Part shown: in pieces, positions 47,801-58,800 of the stretch
How the letters are laid out: the number at the start of each line of letters is the position of its first letter
Position numbering within the stretch: position 1 is the first letter of the stretch
Assembly (NCBI GenBank): GCA_963995525.1
Contig: OZ023213.1
Location: forward strand, 23,440,865-23,504,864
Reading direction: 5' to 3'
Length of the DNA stretch: 64,000 bases
Source: Escarpia spicata
Lineage: Eukaryota; Annelida; Polychaeta; Sabellida; Siboglinidae
Program-made: the position numbers and the translations under genes
Notes under the pieces: model-generated
The model's input: only the letters and a program-made list of their open reading frames with translations
Database searches by the model: none
Told to the model about the DNA's origin: nothing

Positions 47801-48988
47801 TAAACATGTTCGTCACATAATATATTTATACATTCATATCTAAACATATTCCTTTGTGCAACGTGGACCACGTGTTATATTATGATTACCTCTAACATTT
47901 GTAATATTAGACTTAAATTGATGTACATGGCTAGAAATTGATGTTTGTCCGGTTTTCTGGGACAAGTGGATTAACCGTCGGACAAGTGAATCTGTTTCTA
48001 CCTGTGGAATATTTGAGCCATTTGCAAGACGCACATTTAAACATAATGATTCGTCTAATTTTGTGTCCGTTAATTATTGAGAAGAATGTTTTGAACGTTT
48101 TTCATGGAATAAGTGAATTCCTTACTCTACTTGTCCGTTAGATAAGTAAGTTATTTAATCGAATTTCGAGCCTTGCTGTTTTTCCCGTGTTATGAACGAA
48201 CTACAAAAAGGATTGCTTTCTACAAATATCGTGAGTACTCGATAGTATAACGTTTCCGTCGACTTATTTGACGATTTGTATTAGGCCTTAGCTAACACAT
48301 AATTCGTTTTCACATTGTCACGAAATAGGTAAAGCACCAAGAAAACGCCCGCATATATCAATGACCTAGTGTACAAATTCCACAGGTACACATGAAACGC
48401 TTGGCATCGTTAAACCCAATTTCTTTTCAAAAAAGTAATTAGTAATTAATGCTGTGGTATAGCGTAATCCCCATCCGGTACACTGACAGAAGCAATCACC
48501 TTTTATAGAAACGTAACTGCTAGCAATAAGTCAATCAGTCGTACATTACATATAGCAGGTAATAATATCCTGACAAAGAGAGACGCTAATCGGGAAATAA
48601 CTGATCAATGAATGTGTCTTCTCAAAAAGTAAATAACTCTAAATAACTACCATTTTTAATATATCGCCAATTGGTCGATCATAGGTCGATGTTCCAAGAA
48701 CGCGTGAACGTAGAAAAAGGCGAGTGAACCCCTGCACCTGTGACGATATACGCTTGGAATGCCTCCAAGTTAACGCATTAATAATTGATACAACATAAAT
48801 AAAATTGATTCTCAGCTGGGTGTACTAAAGACGACGCCCGGTCTTACCATCCGTTGCATATCAGTAGCAGGCGGCATCACTTTCGCGCGGAGTTCATTGT
48901 GTAGGGAGACAATGATGTCTTTCAGTTCTCCTGAAATCACGACTTGCTCAACGACGTCACCCGCTGCCGCATCAGCCAGACCCCTGGT
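38811..48988 (-). CDS. Secreted CAP/FN2/ShK/EGF mosaic protein (N-terminal exon not found)
   Basis: Eleven minus-strand exons share one frame: 48988..48848, 47713..47549, 46037..45945, 45330..45227, 44397..44345 (CAP); 43829..43674 (fibronectin type II); 42642..42493 (ShK); 41549..41457 and 40567..40478 (EGF-like); 39418..39277 (Cys-rich, ShK-like); 38847..38811 (tail, TAG). The sum is 1,224 nt. CAP signatures seen are LHNELR, GENLY, CGHYTQ joined to MAWAKSKKIGCG, and VCNYSP-PGN. The pocket His and Glu residues of the family (FFQH, GENL, WNE, GHYTQ) are present. FN2 shows CLFPFEY, PWCKTENG and WGYC. ShK has six Cys ending CSATCGYC. Each EGF has six Cys; the last one of EGF2 is split by an intron (donor GTACGT). 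CAP proteins are secreted, and FN2/EGF/ShK are extracellular binding modules. Function unknown. The first exon begins right after an in-frame stop, so start codon and signal peptide lie upstream. Confidence 0.88.
39588..39912. repeat. 81-bp minisatellite, four units, copy B intron
   Basis: Units start at TTGGGTGAAAG / TTGGGTGATAG (39588, 39668, 39749, 39834). Read in reverse, each aligns along its whole length with the 79-bp satellite unit at 14-16.9 kb, including CCGGTACTGATATCCACAA. The third unit carries a 4-base insertion. Confidence 0.92.
40360..40450. repeat. GTGC/GTGT microsatellite, copy B intron
   Basis: Interrupted GCGTGT and GTGC words at the place matching the longer GT tract at 31.12 kb in copy A. 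Confidence 0.8.
40975..41104 (-). repeat. Partial SINE, absent from copy A
   Basis: TAGCGCAGTAGCCAGTCCTC, AAAGCGCTTTACACTTTACT and CCATCTCGACTTCTCTGG are the reverse of the common SINE 3' body. The matching place in copy A (about 31,860) lacks it, so it inserted in B after the duplication (or was lost from A). Confidence 0.75.
41913..42012. repeat. (GA)n microsatellite
   Basis: A GA run with a few GATA/GAAAA interruptions, in the intron between the ShK and EGF1 exons. It marks the edge of recognisable A/B homology. Confidence 0.95.
44110..44230. repeat. (CACG)n and (CACACG)n microsatellite
   Basis: About 17 CACG-type repeats followed by CACACACG words, intronic between the FN2 and last CAP exons. 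Confidence 0.95.
44694..45215. repeat. Trinucleotide arrays (AGT)n then (GGT)n
   Basis: AGT/ATT repeats to about 44,815, then GGT, GGTGTC and GTTGGT words. Intronic between the fourth and fifth CAP exons; the last GT-rich word lies a few bases from the donor at 45,226. Confidence 0.95.
46245..46440 (-). repeat. tRNA-derived SINE with a different head
   Basis: Minus strand: GGCGGTCGAGCGCTTGGAG, then GGAGTTCAAATCTTGC (B-box-like), then GTGGGCAATTTAGTTCACCC and TACGTTGCCTGTG. Intronic within the CAP gene. Confidence 0.6.
46833..47172. repeat. 57-bp minisatellite, about six units, intronic
   Basis: The unit encodes DTNNDMTNVSATATKATET in one plus frame and stays open in a minus frame as well. 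It lies in the intron between CAP exons 2 and 3, on the strand opposite to the gene. The sequence is unrelated to the 57-bp repeat at 22.5 kb. Confidence 0.92.
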
Positions 48989-49022
48989 CTACAATGACAT
49001 TGTCCTGGCTACATCAACTTCC

Positions 49023-49209
<187 letters not shown>

Positions 49210-49251
49210 GCGCATACACGCGCACACACGAGCATTCATGGGCATACTAGC

Positions 49252-49498
49252 GCGCACGCACGCACGCACGCACACACGCACGCACGCACGCACGCACACA
49301 CGCACACACGCACACACGCACACACGCACACACGCACACACGCACACACGCACACACGCACACACGCACACACGCACACACGCACACACGCACACACGCA
49401 CACACGCACACACGCACACACGCACACACGCACACACGCACACACGCACACACGCACACACGCACACACGCACGCACGCACACACGCACGCACACACA
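49252..49498. repeat. (CACG)n/(CACACG)n microsatellite
   Basis: Long alternation of CGCA and CGCACACA words, followed by CTGGCGCCACAGTTATGATG. Confidence 0.97.
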
Positions 49499-49514
49499 TA
49501 CGCTGGCGCCACAG

Positions 49515-51170
49515 TTATGATGATGATGTTGATAAAGATGACGATGATGATGTTGACGATGATGACGTCCATGGTGATGATGATGACGATGGTGGCTATG
49601 ACGTTGGTGATGACGAAGATGAAGACATCGTCGTTGACTTAATTGATGCAGTTACCTTGATTAAGTTTTACAGTACAAAGATGCATTGCTTTGTGGAAGA
49701 CATTATCCATGTGTCGAGATGGAATACATTTCAATGTCTCTGTTGTTAGTTTTAATAACCAATACAGAACGCACTGCTTTTGATCAGGCTCAGTAACCGC
49801 GAACGTTTCAATGTCATCAAAATAGTGAGTACATTTAATATACCACACATTCGCTTATGATGTCTCTTTCATAGAACAATGCACTTAATGAAGACGCATT
49901 TATTTGATAAGGGTATACCACGAGTTACACAGCGTGTGAATTAATTATTGGGTATTTGAGAACGCGTGTGGTATTATTACGATTGTTTATGCTCACCAGG
50001 ACATACATCCACGTTCTACATATCACTACCGATGCACTGTATTGTAAATTGTGTATGAATACGTTAAATAAAAGTCTGTTTAATAATGTGCGCGAACTTT
50101 ATTATTATATTGGTATATCTGGTAACTTGATATAATGTGAATAGTTTTATATCATAATGTACAGTACAAGGGTGGAGTTCATAGACACTTGGACCACTGA
50201 GACGACGGGAATAAATGAATAGGGTGTAAATTAATTATTAATTAAGGTTTATATTATTGTTATACGTAGCTAGGGTTTGAGTCAGTCATGCTTGCGGTAT
50301 CTAGTCCTTATGACTGCTCAGAACGCTTTACATTTTAGTCCCTAGCAGTTATGTTGAATTGTACACCATATTGACTTCTCTGGGAAACATTAAGCCACAC
50401 TGTACGTATTGCGCGAAGACAATTCATACACAAATACCCGCCACTGTCTATAGCAAGGTTCTCACACATACCGCTGAGTGAACTGGTGTGACGTAGAGTG
50501 AATGAACGCGAAACGGCAGCAAGACGATTCGATTGAGAGTCCGTTGCTCTAAATATTGCACTACCGCACTCCATACAAATAGTTGTGGTTAGCTATGGTT
50601 ATGGGTAGGGCTAGGCTACCAACGATTACTAAGTCGACCGCCCACGTAGAGACATGCAATACGTAGCAAATGTTGTCATTTTCCGCTGAATTTCAGTTGG
50701 GCCGAACCCAAATAAATCTAGTAGTTTGTCTGATGTTAACAACACTAAATATAACATTTCTATGGAGCAGTCGACACTTGGTAGGATCGTTTTCTTGCGA
50801 AACATGTTATGTATGACACGAGAAGATCGACGCCAGAACCAGTTTCAAATTTCTCGCGTGTCGAGTATTATCAATTCCCCCAGCGTGGGCGAACTGTGCA
50901 TGGAATAGTCGATATGTGTGACGTGGGAACATCTGTACACTTTAAAAGAAAAGCCATCCCTCTTTCGGGGGTGTCCGCACAGATCGTTAGCCATGCGTGA
51001 CCATTCTATTCAGATGGACACAACACCCACAGGCGCGCAATTTAAATGCCTGCATCTGAAGAAGTCCTTATGGCAACTGCAGTTAACCTTCTTGTTAGCA
51101 TGAAGTCGCGCACACTATGATACACAACATCGTTACTCTCCAAACCTTAACCCAACACATAATGGTAAAC
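49515..51170. repeat. Second duplication, copy D1
   Basis: Collinear with 59,890 to about 62,360: GATGGTGGCTATGACGTTGG, GCATTGCTTTGTGGAA, TACGTAGCTAGGGTTTGAGT, a SINE, and GGAGCAGTCGACACTTGGTA in the same order. No protein is recognised; open frames in it are short and differ between copies. Confidence 0.85.
50285..50580 (-). repeat. SINE in D1
   Basis: Reverse of the common body: GACTGCTCAGAACGCTTTAC, ATTGACTTCTCTGGGAAACA, then GAGAGTCCGTTGCTCTAAAT in the head region. Confidence 0.7.
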
Positions 51171-51174
51171 GATC

Positions 51175-51580
51175 GAACATTTTTTTTTAAATCGTACAAT
51201 TTACAATGTTGTTAAGATAAAGGGTGTTTGGTATTTAACAAGTAAAACGTGTTACTTAAGAACATCATCTTTCTTGTTGCGAATAGTTGAACCAATTAAA
51301 TATGGTCGGTTTAATGTTAGCGTTTAAATAACCGGCCATTTGTCATCACTACTAACCAAAGATATATTACAGATGAAAGGGTAAATTTGCATACTGGTGT
51401 TATTATGTTATTATCCCCCTCCGCCGTCTGGCCGACTTCTTGCAATGCCTGGGCCTCCGGTCAATAAACTGTACATCAGGCTACCGCGTGTTGCAAAAAC
51501 TGTCCACTGACGACGGAAATGGGCGAAAACAGGGCCGCAAATGGCCACCGTTTTTGCTTCTCAACGTGCAGGTAGTGAAA
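51175..51580. other. No feature recognised
   Basis: AT-rich DNA between D1 and the SINE cluster, with a C-rich patch at 51,415-51,460. Confidence 0.35.
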
Positions 51581-51581
51581 A

Positions 51582-51900
51582 TGTAAGTTCCTATATATAG
51601 CGCAGTATCCAGTCTTTGGGAATGCTCAAAGCGCTGTACACTTGAATCCCTGGAAGACCTTTTCAATGGAACACCGTCTCAACTTATCTGGGAAGCATAC
51701 AGTTGTGTTGCAATTAAAGCGCAAAGACAATCCATACGCAGATATCCATAATTACCTATATAATAGCCAGGCACTCACCGTACAGCTGAGTGAACTAGAG
51801 CAACGTGAACGAACTTGCCCAAGGTTTGAAACGACAGCACAAGGATTCTAACCGGGTTCTCTCGATTGAGATTCCGCGATGCTCTTTCAACAGCGCCAAT
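51582..51900 (-). repeat. SINE, near complete
   Basis: TAGCGCAGTATCCAGTC, AAAGCGCTGTACACTTGAAT, CTCAACTTATCTGGGAAGCA, CAGCTGAGTGAACTAGAGCA and ATTCTAACCGGGTTCTCTCG follow each other in reverse, ending in the tRNA-like head. Confidence 0.75.
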
Positions 51901-51972
51901 GCGGTTCACAGGTGGGATTCGAACCACGGTCCCCTTAAACGACAGCCCAACGCTCTGTAGTTAGCTCACCGC
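51890..51972 (-). repeat. tRNA-like SINE head with perfect B box
   Basis: Minus strand: TGAGCTAACTACAGAGCG (A-box-like), 30 bases, then GGTTCGAATCC (51925-51915), a perfect B box. The acceptor stem does not pair, so it is not a functional tRNA gene. Confidence 0.6.
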
Positions 51973-52024
51973 TCCCCACGTGTTGGATCACATCGTAATT
52001 GGATTACAAAACAAAATGCCGATG

Positions 52025-52345
52025 ATTATGGGCACAGACGTTAGAGATCCGGAACCCCATTCGCCAGGTTATAGGTTCAAATCATCATGTTGCCCTATCG
52101 AACCGTTGGCAAGTTCGTTCCCTGTACATTGCTCCAGTTCATTCATTCAGCTATGTGAATGAGTACCTGGCTATAACCAGAGGTGGTTCTTTCTGAGCAA
52201 CTAATCTTGGCACAGTACTTGCAGCGTAGCTGAACGTTTCCCAGAGTTGTCGCGATGGTGTTCGCTCGAACAGGTCAGTCAGAGAGTGAAATGGAAAGCG
52301 ATCTGAGCCGTCCCAACGACTGGGTTCCGCGCTACATGAAAACGT
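52025..52345 (+). repeat. SINE, near complete
   Basis: Head GTTAGAGATCCGGAACC and GGTTCAAATCATC, body TGCTCCAGTTCATTCA, TGAATGAGTACCTGGCTATA, GTCGCGATGGTGTTCGCTCG and a degraded 3' end. Head-to-head with the SINE at 51.6-51.9 kb. Confidence 0.75.
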
Positions 52346-52538
52346 GAAGGAATGAAGAAAACAAGGTAATATGAAGATACTATGAGATTGAGTGGGCAGA
52401 ATTTGAACAAGAAAGTACGGAAAAAGGAATACGTATAGGAAGATGGAGAAGAAGAATACCAACATTTAGATGGAAGTATTGTGTCAAGGGAGATTTCGAT
52501 AGGCCAGTGGTTAGTATTACGATAAGCAATACATACAC

Positions 52539-54260
52539 AAAAAGAATTTAGCAAACTACCAGAAACCTTCATCATAAACGGACAAAAGAATACAACTTTA
52601 AAACAAATTACAGAAGAATTGAATAATGTTGTTGTTGGAATAGGTAAATCGATAAGTAACTCAATAGCTCTTCCTGTTAAGCAATTTGAAACACACCTAA
52701 GAGGAAACTATCCCGTAAGTTTGTTCATGCAACCAACGCTGACAACAGAAAAAGAAATAATTATACGAAAACTTAAAACTAAATGCACTGAAGGTTTCGA
52801 CGATCTATCCACTAAACAGCTGCAAGCGACCAAACGTGAAGTAGCCACTCCGCTTGAGTATATGCTAAGCCAATCCTTTGTCACGGGAATTGTTCCTGAA
52901 AACTTAAAAACTGCACAAGTCATTCCCGTCTTCAAGTCAGGTGACAATAACGTGTTCAACAATAATATACCTAAGTATTCTACCCGCGATTTCTAAAATA
53001 ATTAAACAATTGCATGCAATAGATAAATAGTATTCTTAGAAAAATATAACATTTTGTACAAACACCGATATGGGTTTCGTACAAACATTCTACTATCCAA
53101 CCAATAATGCATCTGCTCAAAGACATTGCAGATGCAAACGATCAAATAACAAAAGACCCTACATTGGCTGTGTTTCTGGACCTTTCAAAGGCATTCGATA
53201 CAATAAACCATGATATGTTATGGTACAAATAAAAATTTAATGGAATTCGGGGAATAAGCAATAACTGGTTTGCAAGTTATTTATCAAATCGCAAACAATA
53301 TACTGAGATACACAAATGTCAATCATCTCCAAAAACATAATAAGTCGAGTGCCCCAAGGATCCATACTTGGACCAATCTTATTTTTTATTTATATCAATG
53401 ATGTAACTAACTCTACATCTCTAAATGTATTATCTTTTGCAGACGACACAACGGTATACCAATCAGGTCTTCATATTGATACCTTAATTGACAGCATAAA
53501 CCAAAAATTACTACATTTGTACGATTAGCCTTGTGCCAATAAATTGTCGTTAAATATAAAAAAACGTTTGCATATTTAGTCCACCGAAACAGTGAAATTA
53601 TTAATCATGTTGGAAATGATAACAAAAAAGAATCGGTGAAATTCTTATGAATACATATTGATAAACATTTAACATGGAAAACATATCAACATAATCAGTT
53701 CTAAAATATCTAGAGCAATTTTTGCAAATAATAGAATGAAACATTTGTTGCCACATAATGCTTTAAAAACTCTCTATTATACCCTAATTCAAAGTCACAT
53801 TATTAACTGTGTACAAGCGTGGGGCTATGGAAATACCATAAGAAAGATTGAAATTTAACAAAAACGCGCTATACGAATAATTAACAAAAATATCTAGAAG
53901 TCAAACCGATCCTATTTTTAAATCTGAAAATATACTTAAGACCACTGATATTCTCAGGTTGCATTTCTCACTATTTGTGTCTGACTATCACCATAATACA
54001 CTGGCTAAATCCTTCAAACATTATATGCCAAAAAGAATCTAGCAACTAACACCATAATTACTATACAATGTAACCTCTTATATACAGAGAAACCCAGGAC
54101 ATTTTTCATCTAAATTACCTAAACATCATTTTATAAAACTATGGAATAATCTTGATTATAAGATACAAAATGTCAAATCCACACAAAAATTCAAATTGTT
54201 ATTATCCAGTCAATATCTAGACAACTATCTTGGCCACGTACAATGCCTAAATCACAGATG
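52539..54260 (+). mobile_element. Decayed LINE, reverse transcriptase and C-terminus
   Basis: From 52,539 the frames read EFSKLPETFIINGQK, FDDLSTKQLQATKREVATPL, AQVIPVFKSGDNN, then in other frames MHLLKDIADAND, LAVFLDLSKAFDTINHDM, GVPQGSILGPILFFIYIND-like VPQGSILGPILFFIYINDV, LSFADDTTVYQSGL, a WKTYQHN-type block and a Cys/His end near 54,260. Many frameshifts and stops make it dead. The catalytic FADD remains. It is unlike the LINEs at 19-21 and 33.4-34.5 kb in wording, so it is a separate family; clade not assigned. Confidence 0.82.
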
Positions 54261-54728
54261 TGCGGAGTGCAATTAAATATGTGTTTACTTTTTATATCTA
54301 TGCTTGGAACCGTAAACAATTCTTATCATTGCTTTCTAACAATAATTTCCTTTAATAATTTGTGTCTTTCTCCATCGCATCCCCGTCCGCTGTCACACAG
54401 AAGATGTCATACACTCGTGATAATAATCGTATACGTACGCGTAAATATATTTCGAAATATATGTTTATGGGGTCACAGGAAGACGGCATATAACGTGACC
54501 ACCATGCACGACAAAGTTATTTTTAAATGGTTGTTTTGTGTATGTATACTGTTATGTTGTTGTTGTTGTAAAATAAATTGATTTTATTTGATATCTCAGA
54601 GTGGAAAAGATCGTAGGTTATCGCAGTAGGTGTAAACAAACTCGTCAAAGGGCTGAACAGATCACGAATATACTTCCTATAGAGAAAGCGACAAAAGGGA
54701 AGATGGCGACTTAGACTTGATAGACAGG

Positions 54729-54782
54729 ATGACCGTACGTCTCTTCAGCTTCTCCTCTGTTTTCATTCTAGTGTCTGCTTTG
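54729..54782 (+). other. Possible orphan signal-peptide exon
   Basis: An ATG opens MTVRLFSFSSVFILVSAL, with one basic residue then a hydrophobic run, and reaches GTGAGG (donor-like) just before its stop. No second exon with matching phase was recognised to the right, and the CAP gene is on the other strand. It may be chance. Confidence 0.18.
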
Positions 54783-54884
54783 TGAGGTGAAAGATGTCGC
54801 TAATAATCATACTGCGATCATACAGAACGCAAGGTAATTTCATACCTATATTACAAAACTCTGTCTATCTGTCTGTTTGCATTT

Positions 54885-55210
54885 TCAAAAGTGAGTGAGT
54901 GAGTGAGTTAGTGAGTGAATGAGTGAGTGAGTAAGTGAGCGAATGCGTTAGTGCTTACGACGAAGGGAACCTGACTAGTTTATCTTTAGTTAAATCAGCA
55001 CGTCCATCGGCGTCATCCAATGAGTCATTTAAATTAGGCGACAATTTTCTTGCGCCACTTGCCTTTTTTCTGGATGTAATCGTTACTGTGCCAACACAAA
55101 ACGAGTCCCTAATGGGTTCTACGTAAATAGATAAGTGAGTCTATTTTTGGTACTACTTAAAATATAACAATGAGTTCTTACATAGCGCAGTATCCAGTCA
55201 TGACACTAAC
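54885..55210. repeat. GAGT-array-plus-tail repeat, copy 1
   Basis: A GAGT tract, then GTTAGTGCTTACGACGAAGG, a TTTATCTTTAGTTAAATCAG-type tail, AAAACGAGTCCCTAATGG and ACTACTTAAAATATAACAAT, ending in a SINE 3' end. The same order recurs at 55.68-56.31 kb. Confidence 0.7.
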
Positions 55211-55345
55211 TCTATGTGTTACTTGCTTTACCTCCCGGCATACTGCCCTTCTCTGTGCAGTCTCCAGCCACGCTGCAATTACTAGCGAAGACTATTTGTT
55301 CACTTAAATGTACATCGCTGTCTCTTGCCACGTACTACTTATACT
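55165..55345 (-). repeat. Rearranged SINE fragment
   Basis: GAGTTCTTACATAGCGCAGT and ATCCAGTC at one end and GCCACGCTGCAATTACTAGC at the other are SINE words, with altered sequence between. Confidence 0.55.
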
Positions 55346-55384
55346 ACCTGTTTGGCAAACAATTCAGAGGTGAGATATAACCAA

Positions 55385-55428
55385 ACAACCATGCTGTCCG
55401 CTTCTGATATCCACAACGTCCATACCGT
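55385..55428 (+). repeat. Single-unit relic of the 79-bp satellite
   Basis: CATGCTGTCCGCTTCTGATA followed by TCCACAACGTCC matches the unit core CACGCTGTCCGGTACTGATA / TCCACAACAGCGCC with few changes, far from any array. Confidence 0.5.
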
Positions 55429-55560
55429 CCACGTGCATTAAACAATGTTTGTTCAAAATAAATAATTTATTCATTTAGACAGGAGGCGTCACTAATGCGC
55501 AGAATACGGAAAAGCCTGCTTGTCACGAGTCACATAACAAAAAACGGCTGCGAACGTGTT

Positions 55561-55562
<2 letters not shown>

Positions 55563-55656
<94 letters not shown>
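55563..55656. repeat. (GT)n microsatellite
   Basis: An uninterrupted GT run of about 90 bases. Confidence 0.97.
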
Positions 55657-55659
<3 letters not shown>

Positions 55660-55683
55660 ACGCGTTTGCGTGTGTGCGTTAAT

Positions 55684-56320
55684 CAGTGAGTGAGTGAGTG
55701 AGTGAGTGAGTGAGTGAGTGAGTGAATGAGTGACTGCGTGCATGAGTGAGTTGTGAGTGAGTGAGTGAGTGCGTGAGTGAGTGAGTGAGTGAGTGAGTGA
55801 GTGAGTGAGTGAGTGAGTGAGTGAGTGAGTGAGTGAGTGAGTGAGTGAGTGAGTGAGTGAGTGAGTGAGTGAGTGAGTGAGTGAGTGAGTGAGTGAGTGA
55901 GTGAGTGAGTGAGTGAGTGAGTGAGTGAGTGAGTGAGTGAGTGAGTGAGTGAGTGAGTGAGTGAGTGAGTGAGCGATTGTTACTGTGTATGAGTGCTAAT
56001 GTTGGCTTTACGCGACTGGTTTATTTTGTTAGTATAAACAGCGCGTCCAACGGTGTTATCTAAATAGTTTTAAAAATTAGTCGACACTTTTCTTGCACAG
56101 TCCGGCTTTCTTCTGGTTGTAATCGCTACTGTGCATTCTTCACCAAACCAGCAACGTGCTATATTTAGAGAGGCGGGAAACTTCGCAGTCGCTGCACGTT
56201 GCACGACGCGATGTAAAGTTCTTCATCATAAAACGAGTCCTTAAATGGCTACTACTTAAAATCGAACAGTGAGTTCTTACATAGCGCCGTATCCGGTCCT
56301 GACAACAGCTCAAAGTGTCA
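55684..56320. repeat. GAGT-array-plus-tail repeat, copy 2
   Basis: A (GAGT)n array of about 290 bases (to 55,975), followed by a tail matching 54,950-55,210, including AAAACGAGTCCTTAAATGGC and ACTACTTAAAATCGAACAGT, and ending in a SINE 3' end at 56,262-56,330. Confidence 0.75.
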
Positions 56321-56582
56321 TTGCCACGTAGTGGAAGGTTGGGACCATTGATCGTAGAGGAGCTTTCAGCCACCCCCAGTAACTTTGTTAATACTTATCA
56401 TACATTTAATTTTCCGTTCTCTGTAAAAGCAGGTCATGCTATTTATAAATTCAGGGTCGTTTGAATAATTACGGACGAATAACGGCGAGCAAAATCACGG
56501 TTGCATGTGTTTTTACCGTTAAAATTGTTGATAAATATATTGTGTCCCTCCAGCACAGTTAGTGTAGTCTCAAGAACATTAT

Positions 56583-56733
56583 ATTAATTAATAGATGAAA
56601 AACTATGAATAGAGTGACACGTTTTAGATAATATATATATTATATATGAATGCTTGACACGTTTTATATATATTAGAAATATATATATATTATCTAAAAG
56701 GTGTCACTCTGTTCCTAGTTTTAATTTATTAAT
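56583..56733. repeat. Long hairpin, MITE-like
   Basis: The left arm ATTAATTAATAGATGAAAAA, CTATGAATAGAGTGACACGT is mirrored by the right arm GGTGTCACTCTGTTCCTAGT, TTTAATTTATTAAT around AT-rich DNA. A further half-arm (TATCTAGAAGGTGTCATC) lies at about 56,759. Confidence 0.6.
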
Positions 56734-56853
56734 CATATATGTATATATATATATATATATTATCTAGAAGGTGTCATCTTGCTTAAACTTTAGGTAGCCA
56801 GTCTATGCAAGAAAATGGTCGCTTAATTTAAACAACTCTTTGGATGAAACCAT

Positions 56854-58788
56854 CACTCACTCACTCACTCACTCACTCACTCACTCACACTCACTCACTC
56901 ACTCACTCACCTCACTCACTCACTCACTCACTCACTTCATCACTCACTCAACTCACTCATCCTCACTCACATCACTCACTCACTCACTCACTCACTCACT
57001 CACTCACTCACTCACACTCACTCACTCACTCACTCACTCATCACTCACTCACTCACACTCACTCACTCACTCACTCACTCACTCACTCACTCACTCACTC
57101 ACTCACTCACTCACTCACTCACTCACTCACTCACTCACTCACTCACTCACTCACTCACTCACTCACTCACTCACTCACTCACTCACATCACTCACTCACT
57201 CACTCACTCACTCACTCACTCACTCACTCACTCACTCACTCACTCACTCACTCACTCACTCACTCACTCACTCACTCACTCACTCACTCACTCACTCACT
57301 CACACTCACTCACTCACTCACTCACTCACACTCACTCACTCACTCACTCACTTCACTCACTCACATCACTCACTCACTCACTCACTCACTCCTCACTCCA
57401 CTCACTCACTCACTCACTCACTCACTCACTCACTCACTCACTCACTCACTCACTCACTCACTCACTCACTCACTCACTCACTCACTCACTCACTCACTCA
57501 CTCACTCACTCACTCACTCACTCTCACTCACTCACTCACTCACTCACTCACTCACTCACTCACTCACTCACTCACTCACTCACTCACTCACTCACTCACT
57601 CACTCACTCACTCACTCACTCACTCACTCACTCACTCACTCACTCACTCACTCACTCACTCACTCACTCACTCACTCACTCACTCACTCACTCACTCACT
57701 CACTCACTCACCTCACTCACTACTCACTCACTCACTCACTCACTCACTCACTCACTCACTCACTCACTCACTCACATCACTCACTCACTCACTCACTCAC
57801 TCACTCACTCACTCACTCACTCACTCACTCACTCACTCACTCACTCACTCACTCACTCACTCACTCACTCACTCACTACACTCACTCACTCACTCACTCA
57901 CTCACTCACTCACTCACATCACTCACTCACTCACTCACTCACTCACTCACTCACTCACTCACTCACTCACTCACTCACTCACTCACTCACTCACTCACAT
58001 CACTCACTCTCACTCACTCACTCACTCACTCACTCACTTCACTCACTCACTCACTCACTCACTCTCACTCACTCTCTCACTCACTCACTCACTCACTCAC
58101 TCACTCACTCACTCACTCACTCACTCACTCACTCACTCACTCACTCACTCACTCACTCACTCACTCACTCACTCACTCACTCACTCTCACTCACTCACTC
58201 ACTCACTCACATCACTCACTCACACTCACTCACTCACTCACTCACTCACTCACTCACTCACTCACTCACTCACTCACTCACTCACTCACTCACTCACTCA
58301 CTCACTCACTCACTCACATCACTCACTCACTCACTCACTCACTCACTCACTCACATCACATCACTCACTCACTCACTCACTCACTCACTCACTCTCACTC
58401 GCTCGCTCGCTCGCTCGCTCGCTCGCTCGCTCGCTCGCTCGCTCACTCACTCACTCACTCACTCACTTCACTCACTCACTCACTCACTCACTCGCTCACT
58501 CGCTCACTCGTTCACTCGCCCACTCGCCCACTCGCCCACTCGCCCACTCGCCCACTCGCTCACTCAGTCAATTACTCACTCTCCCACCCACGCACCCACC
58601 CATCCACCTACCCAACCAAAACCCACTCACTGATTCACCGATTCACCGACTCACGACTCACCGGCTCACTGGCTCACGGCTCACTGGCTCACTGGCTCAC
58701 TGGCTCACTGCTCACTGGCTCACTGGCTCACTGGCTCACTCGCTCACTCGCTCACTTGGCTCACTCGCTCACTCGTTTGCTCGTCACC
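56854..58788. repeat. (CTCA)n tetranucleotide array of about 1.9 kb
   Basis: Hundreds of CTCA repeats with scattered single-base losses (CTCACACT, CTCATCAC). Then come a CTCG block (58,397-58,442), CCACTCGC words (58,517-58,560) and GGCTCACT words to the gap. It is the reverse complement of the GAGT array at 55.7 kb. Frames of 597 and 651 codons exist only because of the repeat. Confidence 0.97.
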
Positions 58789-58800
58789 GTCTTCGATAGT

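Noticed and set aside
51890..51972. Functional tRNA gene
   Set aside because: A and B boxes are present but the acceptor stem does not pair, and SINE sequence surrounds it.
56840..58799. Frames of 597 and 651 codons of Leu-Thr-His-Ser repeats
   Set aside because: Pure CTCA tetranucleotide array.
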